Part shown: positions 45,601 through 56,753 of the stretch, piece after piece
Position numbering within the stretch: position 1 is the first letter of the stretch
Layout of the letters: every line of letters starts with the position of its first letter
DNA from: Botrytis cinerea B05.10
Taxonomy: Eukaryota; Ascomycota; Leotiomycetes; Helotiales; Sclerotiniaceae
Assembly (NCBI RefSeq): GCF_000143535.2
Contig: NC_037317.1
Span: 186,001-250,000, forward strand
Reading direction: 5' to 3'
Length of the DNA: 64,000 nucleotides
Notes under the pieces: generated by a model
Databases searched by the model: none
Seen by the model: the letters and a program-made list of their open reading frames with translations, nothing else
Told to the model about the DNA's origin: nothing
Made by a program: the position numbers and the translations under genes

Positions 45601-45702
45601 AGAAGAATGAGGTTCGAGGCACCTCCGGTTCTAAATCCAGAAGTGCGTGGCAGGAAAAATATACTGAAAAAGTGTGTTTTTCAAAGTCAGGTTGCCCGAT
45701 GA
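42628..45702 (+). CDS. Putative HEXXH metallopeptidase-like protein, family unknown
   Basis: Twelve exons: 42628-42823, 42872-43077, 43129-43217, 43269-43487, 43665-43842, 43897-43994, 44049-44070 (22 nt), 44117-44190, 44244-44405, 44470-44758, 44918-45108, 45174-45702. Together 2253 nt, 750 aa; every junction is GT..AG and keeps frame. Key feature: HELTH at residues 293-297, split by an intron after the Thr, in a hydrophobic helix (IVSVVLHELTHSMVTYL). It is followed 27-31 residues later by FMDEAIAETGF (E324, E328), the spacing expected for a gluzincin third ligand. Other conserved-looking parts: VWFGGVSGGAV, a Tyr/His-rich YSHAGHGMIGLLKDGW, and a C-terminal Trp/Cys region. There is no signal peptide or membrane span, so it is probably intracellular. 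Zinc binding and proteolysis are inference from the motif. The exon structure was worked out by eye; the 22-nt exon and the 177-nt intron 4 are the least certain points. Confidence 0.72.
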
Positions 45703-46382
45703 AAAGATTGCGATGTGGGATTTATCTGTTAGCCTCTTTATCTATTAGTTTCCTTGTCTTTCGCTTTTCATTAGTATCGACTGTCGGTCTTTATAAGATT
45801 TAGGAATCAACTGTAGTGAAATAGCCGCTCCTAGGTTATTGTGTTCACAACATATTACTACGGAAGAGACCGATGCGTTAATCTGCACATCATATAGTAT
45901 GAGGTGTTTGGTGAACAACGGCAGCCTAGGTAAGGTAAATCCATAATCCGGTTTTGTAAAAATTAGTCGCGAGTACATACTATGTAGTTTGCAGTAATTT
46001 CATAATCAAAAGAGTATGTTTACGAATGCAGCGACGATTTGTGAACTCTAGGTTGGTTTTACGACTATCGTGTTTCCCGGTTCTGGTAATAGACTCATGT
46101 TTCTGCGGCCTATCTCTCAAATTTCAAGCAAGTAGCCTTGCTGAGTTCATTTTTAATGTTATTTTTACTTGCTTTTACCTTAAAAACTCCCTTATCCCCT
46201 CTCTATAGTCACATCCTGACTCTCTCAAATTTATGACCTCCAAGATGCTCCAAGAAAGCGGCCATCCTCCTTGCAAACCTGCTCTATCCTTTTCCAAACC
46301 ATACACATAACATTCTTATCTTCCATTGTCAAATACTTCCGATAGGTGCTTATACTGATAACTTTTGAAAGTAAATACAGCT
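45703..46382. other. Intergenic region between convergent genes
   Basis: 3' flanks of two genes. No gene seen. Confidence 0.6.
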
Positions 46383-46886
46383 CTACACTGTTTCATTTCC
46401 AACAACCTCCTTGCTATCAACCATTCTGATCAATCCTTTCGCCCATAAAGCAGGTATAGCCTTCTCATTCGTCCACTCCGTGCACTTCCAGAACTTTGGT
46501 ACTTCCTCCTGATATCTGTACGGCGTTCCATCTACCTTACACGCTTCCATCTTCATGCTCCTCGGATTAAACCATCTTTGTCTTGGAGGCGGTGGAATAC
46601 TCTTCAGGACTCTTGTTACTTCCTCCAAATCAGACACAGCAATTTCGCCCAAAGGTGTTCTTTTATAGAATGAATCGAAAGACTCTGGTGGCGGTGAAGG
46701 AAAGTTAAAATAACACATTCCGCTAACTGAGACAATATCTCCGTTGACTTCATAGATTGTACCAGAGCCATCTGGGGAGGTTTCAATAAAGATATTGGTG
46801 TGGTAGCGTATAATTTGAGGCATGAGAGGGTCTTGTATTGCTAGATGCCACTGGACTTTGTAGATTTTGTGGGTTGGAAAAGACAT
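46383..46886 (-). CDS. Conserved fungal hypothetical protein
   Basis: Single exon, 167 aa. It starts with THKIYKVQWHLAIQDP, followed by IFIETSPDGSGTIYEVNGDIVSVSGM, an LGEIAVSDLEEV segment, PPPPRQRWFNP and a C-terminal KCTEWTNEKAIPALWAKGLI. From memory this order (xVxWHLA, VETxxDGSG, PPPPRQKxFN, CTEWTxxQAVPALxxxGxL) marks a widespread small protein family of filamentous ascomycetes without assigned function. It has no signal peptide or membrane span. Confidence 0.75.
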   Translation of the reverse strand: MSFPTHKIYKVQWHLAIQDPLMPQIIRYHTNIFIETSPDGSGTIYEVNGDIVSVSGMCYFNFPSPPPESFDSFYKRTPLGEIAVSDLEEVTRVLKSIPPPPRQRWFNPRSMKMEACKVDGTPYRYQEEVPKFWKCTEWTNEKAIPALWAKGLIRMVDSKEVVGNETV

Positions 46887-47617
46887 CTTTCTGTGCTGAT
46901 ATCGAGCAGGTATTATAGAGTTGTCGTCCCGAATCTGTGGGGAGAGATCTGGAAATCCATTTATTGGCTAATCCTGATGCATATGGGACTGAGGCTGATT
47001 TCCTGTACGTATACCTGGTCACGCAGTATGTTGGGAAAGTAGCGCTAGCTCAAGGACTTAAGACACTAGTCATTCAGGTTATCACGAAGGGTTATATCTT
47101 CAATCCATATTCGAGCAAAGGTAAAAGCAATAGAAACATGAAGGCTACAATAACTAAGCACAACAGCGCAGCTATAGTGAAGAATCGACGAATCGAATCA
47201 TGTTCATATCTCTGTCGCGGAGGGGTAACAGTAACTGTCTCAATCAACAGAGTGCGTTCGTTACTCTGCATCTTTTCATCGAGGGGTTCTTATCAGATTC
47301 TATCGAAGCTGGAGTCATCTAGACGATGAAGTTCATCCGAGAGAGTTTGACTAGATGGGATCAAATTCGAGTCTCGGATGAGTTATGGCATGAGCGACAG
47401 ATATATACGTCTATCGAGAATTTCGTCTCATTATCATGTCATCGCCGACGTCGACTTCTTATTATTCGCAGCGGGGTGTTAATAACGCGCTAAACACACT
47501 CCTGCGGCCGCAATTCCGAAAATGCGGGGAGATTGCGACAGCTCTACAACAATCAATCAATTTCACAACTCCAATATTGCTTATGTTTCGAACAATTGTC
47601 CCTTATCCTTTTATAAA
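46887..47617. other. Intergenic region between divergent genes
   Basis: Presumed promoters of the hypothetical protein (minus) and of the thioesterase (plus). A 130-codon plus frame at 46937-47329 lacks recognisable motifs and was not called. Confidence 0.5.
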
Positions 47618-48630
47618 ATGTCTCTTAAATTAGCCCGTCTTCCAAGACGACCTTTTATAAGTCTGCGAAATTCCACATCAAAACGTTTCGAAACAACAGT
47701 AACGCACCAACCAGATGCCACTTCAGATTCACGATGGCTGGGTACGATCAAAGCTAGGATTGGAAAATGTATAATGTTTGGAATGAGCCGGGAACAAGCA
47801 CGAGATGCAGGGAAAATACTCGAGGTACTGGGGCGAGATTGGAGGGAATTGTTAGCTGGAAGACATGGATATCTGGTGGATAAAAAGAGAGCTGGTCTAA
47901 GTCGACATAAGGTTGTCTGGGGGGAGATGGACTGTATGGTATATTCCCCTTCCAGGTAGAAGGATTGGAGATTTGTACCTTTCTGGATACAAGTTGAAGT
48001 AATTCAGGTAGCTAATTTTAATGCACTACAGAAACATGTTAATAATGTCATGTACGTACGATATGCAGAGAGTGCAAGAGTAAACTGGGCTCAAAATTAT
48101 GCTGTTCATATCGATCCCCAGAACCAAGAAAAATGGAGGCGAATGTGTACGCCAGAGGGCTATGGAATGATAATGAAAAGCATGAAGACGACCTATCTTT
48201 TTGTAAGTCCTTTTTCGTGATCCATTTCCCTATCAAATGGTTCGTATATCGTTACACTCTTACTAACAAATATTAGCCTATGACATGGCCAGATCACATT
48301 TCCGTCTATCACAAACTCGCTCATAAACCCCAAAGTAAAGATGAATTCTCTTTCAAATTGGATGTGTTAATCGTATCGGAATTACATCAGCGAGCAGCTG
48401 CAAGATGCGAGGAAGATATTGTAACATATGATTATATAAAAGGGAAGAGAGAGGGCTTACAACCATGGCTTTTGGATGCGTTTGCGAAGACTTGGGAAGA
48501 GCAAAATGCGGCGATGAATAATGCACTGAGAAAGATCAAGGATATAGAAGAGAAGGTTAGGAAGCTAGAGGTTGATACCTGGGACAGGGCAGATGCGGTA
48601 GAGGATATGGGAACACCGAAGAAGACTTGA
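47618..48630 (+). CDS. Mitochondrial hotdog-fold thioesterase-like protein
   Basis: Exons 47618-47938, 48032-48202 and 48277-48630 (introns 93 and 74 nt) give 846 nt, 281 aa. The N-terminus (MSLKLARLPRRPFISLRNST) is Arg-rich and acid-free, like a mitochondrial presequence. The hotdog 4HBT-type signature HVNNVMYVRYAESARVNW lies at residues 109-126, right after the first splice site. It is preceded by WGEMDCMK, where the family usually has WGDMDSFG. MKSMKTTYLF and PMTWPDHISVYHKL follow. The C-terminus is a charged helix (EEQNAAMNNALRKIKDIEEK). Fungal members of this group are acyl-CoA thioesterase-like; the substrate is unknown. Confidence 0.88.
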
Positions 48631-49029
48631 GAGGCGAGATCAAGGCACGGAAAGTGATTGGTGTCGATAATTCAGCACATCTATAAGAGCGAAAGCCAGC
48701 TCTAGCTACGAGGCGTGACGAGATGTCGACCAGAATTAACATAGCTGGCTCACCAGGTGCTGACTCGGCAGCAGAACGAGAAGTCATCCGCATCTGTAGA
48801 TTTGTATATTGGAGTGCGGCTTATACTGGGAGATTGGTATTGTATAAAATGACAATGATGAATGATAGACGGACAATGATGAATAGTAGAAGGATATATA
48901 ATTTCGTATAATAATCTTTTGAACGACAAAACACGTGTCCCAGGTATCCCAGTTCAAAATGCCAACAACGTTTCCGGAGATTCATCTTATATCTGTTCAT
49001 ATTCCAATTCGAGACAGAACCAAACCCAA
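48631..49029. other. Intergenic region between convergent genes
   Basis: 3' flanks of the thioesterase gene and of the following minus-strand gene. No gene seen. Confidence 0.6.
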
Positions 49030-50638
49030 TCACGATCTCTTCTCTTCCTTACTTTTATTGAAATGAGAATCCCAAAACTCCTCAATGAGCACCTCCCCAT
49101 ATTCGCACCACCCAATCTGCACATCTCCCCTCTTCCTCCCTGGACACGCATAATGAAAATCATTCACCTTCCCCCACGCTCCCGGTCCCAGATCCTCGCT
49201 TAACCAATATCCCCAGTCTGTCCCAGTCTTCGTCTTTCTCTCTACTAAATACCACACCTTCCCATCTTCCTCTTCTCTAGAATCCCATACTGCTTCTATG
49301 CGTCCCAAGCTCCCTTCTTTTCCCCCTAGATTATCTGGCCAGAATGTATTGGCAAGAAAACCTTTTAACCATCGCAATACGATATCAAGATAAACAAGCC
49401 ATGTTATCGGTGATTTCATTGCAGTCCGTCCCCACCATGATATATTCTTCGTGTGGAGTTTTTCTTCTACGTCTCCCATTTCATAAATGTCTCCGGGGAT
49501 ACCAGTCGGACCGGGAAGTTTATGCCAGGCCATGGATGTATACCATCCATACATTGGCTTTTCTTTCTCCTTCCCGTCTCCTTTTATCGACTCAGGATCC
49601 GGATCAGGCCGCCAGTAGAATTCATAGTTCATTGATATCTCACTCATGCGCAATTCAGCACTTTCTCTACTACCGGGTTTCCATCTAAGATCTGTGAGCT
49701 CGGTAGAGGTAAGAGAAGTGATATCGACGAGAGGTCCGAGTTTACGACTCTTTGCCCTGTTTAGAAAGCGTCTGAATACTCGCTGAGTGCTGTATTGATG
49801 TCAGTATAAAGCAAAATACACATCCTCTCATCTCCATTTCCACTTCGAATTTTCATCAAGAACAAACTCACCCTCTCCCATAGTTCTCCCAATACCCAAT
49901 AACCTGCAACGGCGCACTCACCATCAAGCCCGGCACCACCAAACCTAACAATCCCTTGTGCCAAAATTTCACATGTTTGCTCGTTATAAATAGAAACGTG
50001 TCCGGCGTCACCACGCCCTTTAATTCGTGGTAGTATCGCACGATGCTATTTCTATATCCCAGTCCCTGCATGAAGAGTTCTTCGACCTTGCTCAACCCGC
50101 GCGGAAAATAGAATGCTATGGCGGTATCGGGGAGTGCAAAATTTTCTCCTGGATTGTGTGTGTTAGCTCTTGTAGATTAATATACCATGAATAACACATG
50201 AATCCAGCTTTTAACTGAACAAGCCCCCTAAAATACCGAAAAGTTACTTTCAAGGAAACGCTTACTCAAAGTGTCCACCCAACATTGAAACATGATCAAT
50301 TGGCACAATCCCTTCAATTCCTTCCCACCATACTCTCCATCCAATTTCCATTCCTCTCTGCCCTCCCCCCTCCCATCCATCTTTCCAATCCCAACACAGA
50401 CCGCCTTAGAAACCATCAAACACCCCAACGGTAAAATCTCACTCCGTATAAAACGCACCTGCTCGGCATACAACTCCGATGCCTTCCACAAGCTCTTCAG
50501 TCTGTACCATACTGCAACCATCTCGCGCATACGTTGCAGATCCGCGCTCGAGATACAGGGGCGTCGAAGTCGATTTTGGCCAGCGGGTTCCGGCATTTTG
50601 AGCAACGAATCAGAAGTCCCCTTGCGTGTCAAAACCAA
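49030..50638 (-). CDS. Uncharacterised protein with one hydrophobic segment
   Basis: Three exons (50266-50638, 49872-50148, 49030-49789) with introns of 117 and 82 nt give 1410 nt, 469 aa. An alternative start lies 14 codons in (MPEPAGQNRLRRPC). Exon 2 contains LPDTAIAFYFPRGLSKVEEL, then a hydrophobic stretch (LLGLVVPGLMVSAPLQVIGYW) that could be a membrane span or buried helix. Exon 3 is rich in Trp and Tyr (YEFYWRPDPDPES, ISWWGRTAMKSPITWLVYLD, DWGYWLSEDLGPGAWGK) and ends in a basic tail. The family is not recognised. The second acceptor was chosen because it alone joins the GG left over from exon 2 in frame (GRGTQRVFRRFLNRAKS). Confidence 0.7.
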
Positions 50639-50692
50639 GTCGCAAATTCACAAGATCGGACAGGTATCAAACTATAGTATGAGCCTAGATAC

Positions 50693-51004
50693 CTAGGTTT
50701 TGCAAAGTTCTAATGCGCTCACGTTTGTAGACAAAGCGGAATCCAAGAACAAATAACCCAATGCAGATTGTTCCAAATCATGCATATGTGTACATCGCAC
50801 TTCTTTGTCAATTTCTTTTTTGAAAAGGTCATGAAAGACCGAACATTGGGCACGCACAAGGAAATAGATGAAAGCAGAAACGAACAATTGAAACGACGGA
50901 TACCTACCTAGTAGATCATCTGCAAAGTACAAAATATGCTCGAGTTCCAGGTGAAGACTATCAGTAAACTGATTGATGGTGACAGCACCAAAGAAACAGA
51001 GTGA
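50693..51004 (-). other. Open frame without ATG upstream of the previous gene
   Basis: A 103-codon open frame with protein-like composition (for example LCFFGAVTINQFTDSLHLEL, YPSFQLFVSAFIYFLVRAQC, LEQSALGYLFLDSAL). It has no usable ATG. A donor-like GTAGGTATC follows ADDLL within it. It may be an unannotated upstream exon, part of a broken gene, or chance. The next gene upstream on this strand is Ccr4, whose 3' end is 598 bp away. Confidence 0.25.
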
Positions 51005-51602
51005 TTATTCAAAACCCTTGAGTGACTATGTGTCATATAAACATCGATAGCATATTTATGCTATATTGTAGTAATACTGTATCAACATCACTCACTTACA
51101 ATAAGATCTTGTTCGATATCGAAATACGTATGTATGTCATCACTCACCAAATCAATCAAAGTAGTGGAAATGGATTTGAAAAGGGGCAAAACAAGTTTAT
51201 CATGTTGTTCTATACACTAACATGCATCTTGTTTTGCTTGCATATATCTCATCTCATCTCAAATCACCCTCGCATACCCATATTCACCATTTCACATCCC
51301 TCACGCTTTGCCCGGCCAGATCTCATCCTCGACACGGTCGCACCATCCACCTCTCAAACCTAATCATTACATGAAAACAAAACCCGATAAGAAGACCGCA
51401 AAAAGAGAGTGTGAAAAAATTCGGTTCGAAAATGCATACAACGCTCCACGCCTGCCAGTAGCCTGCCAAACCACCAATTTCCAAGCCCATGGAATAAACA
51501 CAAGAAAGAAAAATAAACTCCTCCCCTTTCCGTTCATTGAAATCCATCCTTCTAGCCATCGAGCTTAGAAGTTGGAGCCTATGCTTTTGCTCCATGTATA
51601 TT
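51005..51602. other. Intergenic region
   Basis: Presumed 3' UTR and downstream region of the Ccr4 gene. No gene seen. Confidence 0.6.
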
Positions 51603-53930
51603 CTAATCTCTTCGTCGATCATGGTGACTCGACGGACCGAAATCAGGTGGATCTTGATGGGGTTTCTTGGTTTTTGGCATCTTGACATTGAATCGGGCTA
51701 AGAGTGCTAGATGATCACTAGGGAAATGGTAGTGTGGTAAACCGGGCACTGTTCTCATGTACTCTTCATCTACAGGTCCCAACAAATCGGTATTTTCGAG
51801 AGCGTTAGTCGAGTACCAAATATGATCAATGTGATCAGTGAAGCCGGGTGTGTAATTGGTCCATGTCAATTCTTGTGGACCATCAGCTAAGTTGGAATAG
51901 GCGGATCGAAGGGAGAAGGGGTGTTCAATTCCATCTCTCGTGAAATTTCCATATTGATAGTTGCCCAGGTCTGGATGATCTGGGGCAACTCTTCCGGTAG
52001 CTAACAACTCGTACACACTAGAATCTGAAGTGGAATTTAAATCACCACAAACAATAAGCGGTATTTGGGTCTTGTTCGTATATTCCATGGATGGGGCAGG
52101 TTCTGGAGCAACTTCCACAGGAGTATCAGGATCTGAATCGTCTGCAATGGTGTACGCCTTTTTATCTTTGCATGCTGGGAATCGTTGATATTTGTCAGCA
52201 AATTTGCTGATGCTCTCCATTAGAATTGCGATCTGGATTAGTTTAACATCAGCATACGCTGGGTCCCAGAATATGTGTGCATTGGCAACAATAACGCGTG
52301 ATCCAGTGAGGCGGTTCTCGAAGAAAGCCAACACTGCGATGTGATCCCTAGGCATGACTCGATTGAAAATGTCATGTTGATTTTTCATATCCGGTCTGTT
52401 GATTGCGATGTTTGCAAAATCGATAAGTTGCTTATCGAGAAGAATGAATTTGTTATTCTTATAGAAGGTTGCACAGCCATCGACAGCCTTTGCAGCTGAC
52501 TCTGACATAGTTTTTGCTCGTGACTTTGGCCACCATACACCTTTATAGTCTTTGTATGCAAGTTTCACACTAAAAAATTCGCGGAAGTTTTCAGCATCCA
52601 CTTCTTGGAGACATACAAAGTCTGCATCTCGTTCTTCGATTTCGCATAGTATCTCGTGCCTTCGATGCTCCCAATCTAATGCTTTAGATGGAACATAACC
52701 ATATTGGCCAGGACCCACATAGTTATCACATAGAATGTTATAAGAGAAAACAGTAAACCGCTCGATATCAGGGGCAACCGTTGTACCATTCAGTAGATCA
52801 ATCATTTCTCTAGGGGCGGGAGGAGGAGGTACTTGAACGGATTAGTCACGAGACAGGAATTGTAGGCTTATGGACTTACTTGGGGCTTCTTCTTTAAGAG
52901 TATGAATAAGAGCTTTAGTCCCCTTCTCCATGATTTCACTTTTAATGGCAGGATCCATTTGCTTATTGCCTTCAATGCCTAACATCTCGAGTTGATAGAG
53001 TGATCCAAATGATTGTGGTAATGACGTAAGTTGATTATCGAACAGTAGTAAATTCTTCAGATACACACACATGCCTAATTCGGGGGGTAGAGTCTGCAAT
53101 GCATTGTTTGAGGCATCAAGATGACGAAGGTGTCGCAATTGGCCAATGGCTGAAGGTATAGATGTGAGGGCATTGGATGCCACGTATAACTCTTGCAGGA
53201 AAGTATAGTGGAATACTTCAACTGACAATGCTCGTAGTCCAAGACCACTCATATCCATATTATGCCAATCTTGACGCTTAATAGTATCCGTGTTCGAAGG
53301 CCTGTTTCGACTCGCATTCTCTGATTCTTCCTCGGTTGATATCGTTGTGGCTTTGTCGACAGTATTTTCCCCTGCTTTAGATCTAGCAAAATAATGCGCA
53401 CCACTCTGTTTTGCTTTCTTTCCTTCCGCATACAAATCCAATTGTTTCTGCCAGTGTTCATTCATTACCTGAGCCTGGGCACTATGTGCATTTGCCGTGT
53501 GTCCATTTTGTAGGTTTGGCGTGAAAGTGGAAGCCGAATTCTGCATGCCAACAGAGGGAAAGTTCGCATGATGGTTTACCCCGTTAGAATTGTGTGCATT
53601 ATGGTCTTGTTGAATATTGGCATGGTGTTGATTGTGTTGAGACTGATGCGTAGGGAAGTGAGGATATGGCATCATGCTTGCCATAGCGCCTCGTCCTGCG
53701 CCATTGACACGGCCATGTTGTCCTTGTTGATGGTTAAACATATTGTAACCACCGGGAGCGGGAGATTGAGGATCGGGAGTTCGACTTGGGGAGGGAGTAT
53801 TCGTGTTGAAGGCGGATCGAATGTTATTTGGAGGTGTCCCAGTGCGTATCAAATGTCTCGGATGGTGTGTAGGTTGATTGTAATAAAAGTTCCCAGCGTT
53901 CTGCTGTGGATATCTGTAACCATCTGCCAT
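51603..53930 (-). CDS. CCR4: CCR4-NOT 3'-5' exoribonuclease (deadenylase) Ccr4
   Basis: Exons 52880-53930 and 51603-52831 with a 48-nt intron give 2280 nt, 759 aa from the ATG of MADGYRYPQQNAG. Residues 1 to about 160 are Gln/Asn/His-rich and disordered. About 235-325 hold leucine-rich repeats (LQELYVASNALTSIP, LRHLDASNNALQTLP, LKNLLLFDNQLTSLP), the part that in yeast binds Caf1/Pop2. The endonuclease/exonuclease/phosphatase domain follows with its catalytic motifs: FSYNILCDNY, CLQEVDAENF (catalytic Glu), ANAHIFWDP, CGDLNSTSDS, DHIDHIWYS and PSDHLALLA (catalytic His). The enzyme shortens poly(A) tails in the cytoplasm as the main deadenylase. The intron falls in the linker before PPPPAPREMIDLLNG. 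It is complete and of usual fungal length. Confidence 0.96.
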
Positions 53931-56753
53931 TAAAACCACCGCAGATAGATATCTAGCGGAGGCGTCGGCTCAGCTTTGTGAGCGCAGGCCGTTGAAGGAG
54001 ATGGAATAAACCGAGAACCGGTTAAACTGGTGGTTTCGAAGCTGGAGATCGGTTTCTTCTTCGTTGGCACATAGGTCTCTCGAAAATATCTCCTGGAATA
54101 TACCACGATATCAAAGTTACCAGTGGTGGGGTGCGCTCCTGTGCGCGAAGCAATCAATGTTGGAATCAGAACAATATGTATATTTTCAAAGATTCTGTAC
54201 GGCGAATTGTGTGCGGTGCGTATTCGGAGTGTTTAATCGACCTATGGGCTTCTGCGAAAGATCTCGCAGATGTAAAGAGTGAATTATTCAAGTTGTAAGT
54301 GTCGGGTCTATTATCTTGTAACTGGTAAGTGGCTATCTTGAGATGTGAACACTGTTGAAAGGAAAAGAATTTGTCTTTTCTCTTGAGAAGCAGAAGAAAT
54401 AGTACTACCTTTGAGTCAAGATGAAAACCTCCTCATACGTTAAACACTGCAAGGAAAAGGGGGTCTTATAGGATTGAATTCGCTGTATTGATGTTATCGT
54501 CAACTTCCTGCTTAAGATGTGGTTCACCCACTAAAGCTCCAACTAGGACTGAGCCGAACCTCAACATGGATGAGAGGTTAGCGTCAAAAAAGTGATATCA
54601 CGTGAACCCCAAGCGAGTGACTCTTGGGCTTCAAAGTTCTCGATAGTATATAATTGTGAACTCTTGGACAAACTGAAACTTTGTGTTTTGACTTTGACGT
54701 TCACAGATGTTAATGAAATTACATGATCTCATCACTTCCTTAATACACTTCAAGTTATGTACAATGAGTTCTCTATGTCACTTGAAACATCTAGGTCTTG
54801 TTCTGGGTATGAACAGTGAGTACAACTAGATACGTACGTACTTGCCATGTATGACAGGATAGTACTTGGCTGTCTCTACCATCAATCAACTTTGCTCTTG
54901 GAACGTTTTCAGTCTGCTCTGTTTCATGTTCCAAATCCACTGGCATTATCCATTGACCTATAGGATGGGTGCTTGAAATCTATTTGAAACAAGTAAATAC
55001 GTCCAATCTTTCATGCTTCCATCCAACCAGATGTTAATGAGGTAGCATCCGTTCTTATCCAAGACTAAAAATTGTGCTACATGGACTATGGAATACATTT
55101 CGTCCCACGTTATATATGCAAGAAGCCTTTTGTCCTATGCTTTGCTGCAATTTAGACTCTCGAGTCCCAACATCCTGCAAGGCTTTATTTGACCTATAAA
55201 TCTAGATTCATCCAATCCTCAACGCCTCATTTAACACAATTAGATTCGTCCTTTCAGCATAATCCTACAAGTTGCGGGCGGTTAGTAAAGTCGACAGGAT
55301 TTTTACGCACAACTCCGGATTAAACAGTTGCTTTTCAGGCGGCCCGGAGAAGTCACTAAGTCTGTCTGAAGGAGCAGCCACGAATCCGAAAAGAATACCG
55401 TTTAGTTGCTAAACGACTACTCTTGCGTGAAACCTGGGGTACGACGACACGGGAATATAACTCAAAGTGGTTGAAAGCTAACCCAACCAACATTAATCTC
55501 GGGGAAACTTTCAAAGGCACAAGATTGTATCACCAATCGGATCATGATTGGATCTGGGTGGTGATTGGAACTTCCCATACGCAGGGTATATCTGCGAGTG
55601 AGCGCGGGGAAAACTACTAATGCTGAAGTTAACCCTCCGAACCCTCCAGGAAATGCTCGCTTCCAATGTATTGGACGTGGAGTTACAGGTCTTACTGCAC
55701 ACTCAATACTTTCAATTTCCCTCAATGAACTGATCCTCTTTTGAAGACCCGGCATTGGGAAATATGAATACAACCCTAGATATGAGTTCCTTCAGTTGAA
55801 AGATGTATGGTGATTCCCAGCGAATTAGTTGTCTAATTTGATGTTCAAAGTGATCTGATCAATGCATGATTTGTCTAGACTTAGCTTCTTATATAGAGTT
55901 CCCCCTCCTTTTCCCCGGATTTTCGCAATAAGGAATTTATTGCTCCGCCAAAATCGATATTCACAACAATTTAAATTAACATAGTCGAATGTCATTATCA
56001 TCATCACCACGTTACGAAATATCAATCTAGGATCCTCGAGGTCTTCGAAAGCCCCCCTATCATTGGCCTATACGATACGGAAGTACTCGTACCATATTAG
56101 AAAACCCTTGACGCCCAAATGCCATTATCTCGCTCAATCCGATCAGTTCCTAGGATTTGCTTGTCTCTCTACCTGGTTTCCATGTTGGATTCAATGCATA
56201 GGAAGGAAGGGCATTTCCATGATTCCACGTGCTGTCAATCCGTCACTCGAACATTCGAAACTATCCAGTTTCCAGCCGGGCACGTATTAACCTGACTACT
56301 CGCCTGATTACTTTGCTGCTTCCGTACATGGTCAAGAGATCATCTGCAATGCGGAGAATTATACAAAATCTACTCGTACCTACTTAAATACTTCATCAAG
56401 CACCGCATTCACGAGCCACAAACATCCAACAGCGTCACATTACCGATACATACATATCTACTACTTTCATCATATTCTCACCCCCAACTTCCCCGTTTTA
56501 ACGCAGAAACCCATTCGTTGTCTGGAACGCGAATACTTCAAATTTCATCACGATACCAACAAGTTGGAGGGGCTGTTTAATTAGGCAAAAATATCAACGG
56601 ATTCCCTTGGGCGCTGGACCGAAACCTATAGCCATTATACTCCAGGTACTCGTCACTTACAACGATGGTTTATTAGCTTTTAGATTGTTCACCAATGAGG
56701 CCTACTCGAATAATATAAATCCAAGGAAGAGAGGACCATCGTACTCATCCATC
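53931..56753. other. Intergenic region between divergent genes
   Basis: 2.8 kb without a supported gene. It contains the Ccr4 promoter (left) and the methyltransferase promoter and leader (right); the methyltransferase frame is open 49 codons upstream of the chosen ATG. No known element was recognised. Confidence 0.55.

Noticed and set aside
42628..45702. Tyrosinase, suggested at first by His- and Trp-rich exons
   Set aside because: No copper-binding His triads. The only clear metal motif is HELTH with a downstream Glu.
46937..47329. 130-codon plus-strand frame
   Set aside because: The first half looks slightly protein-like, but there is no motif, it lies in the divergent promoter and it lacks splice partners.
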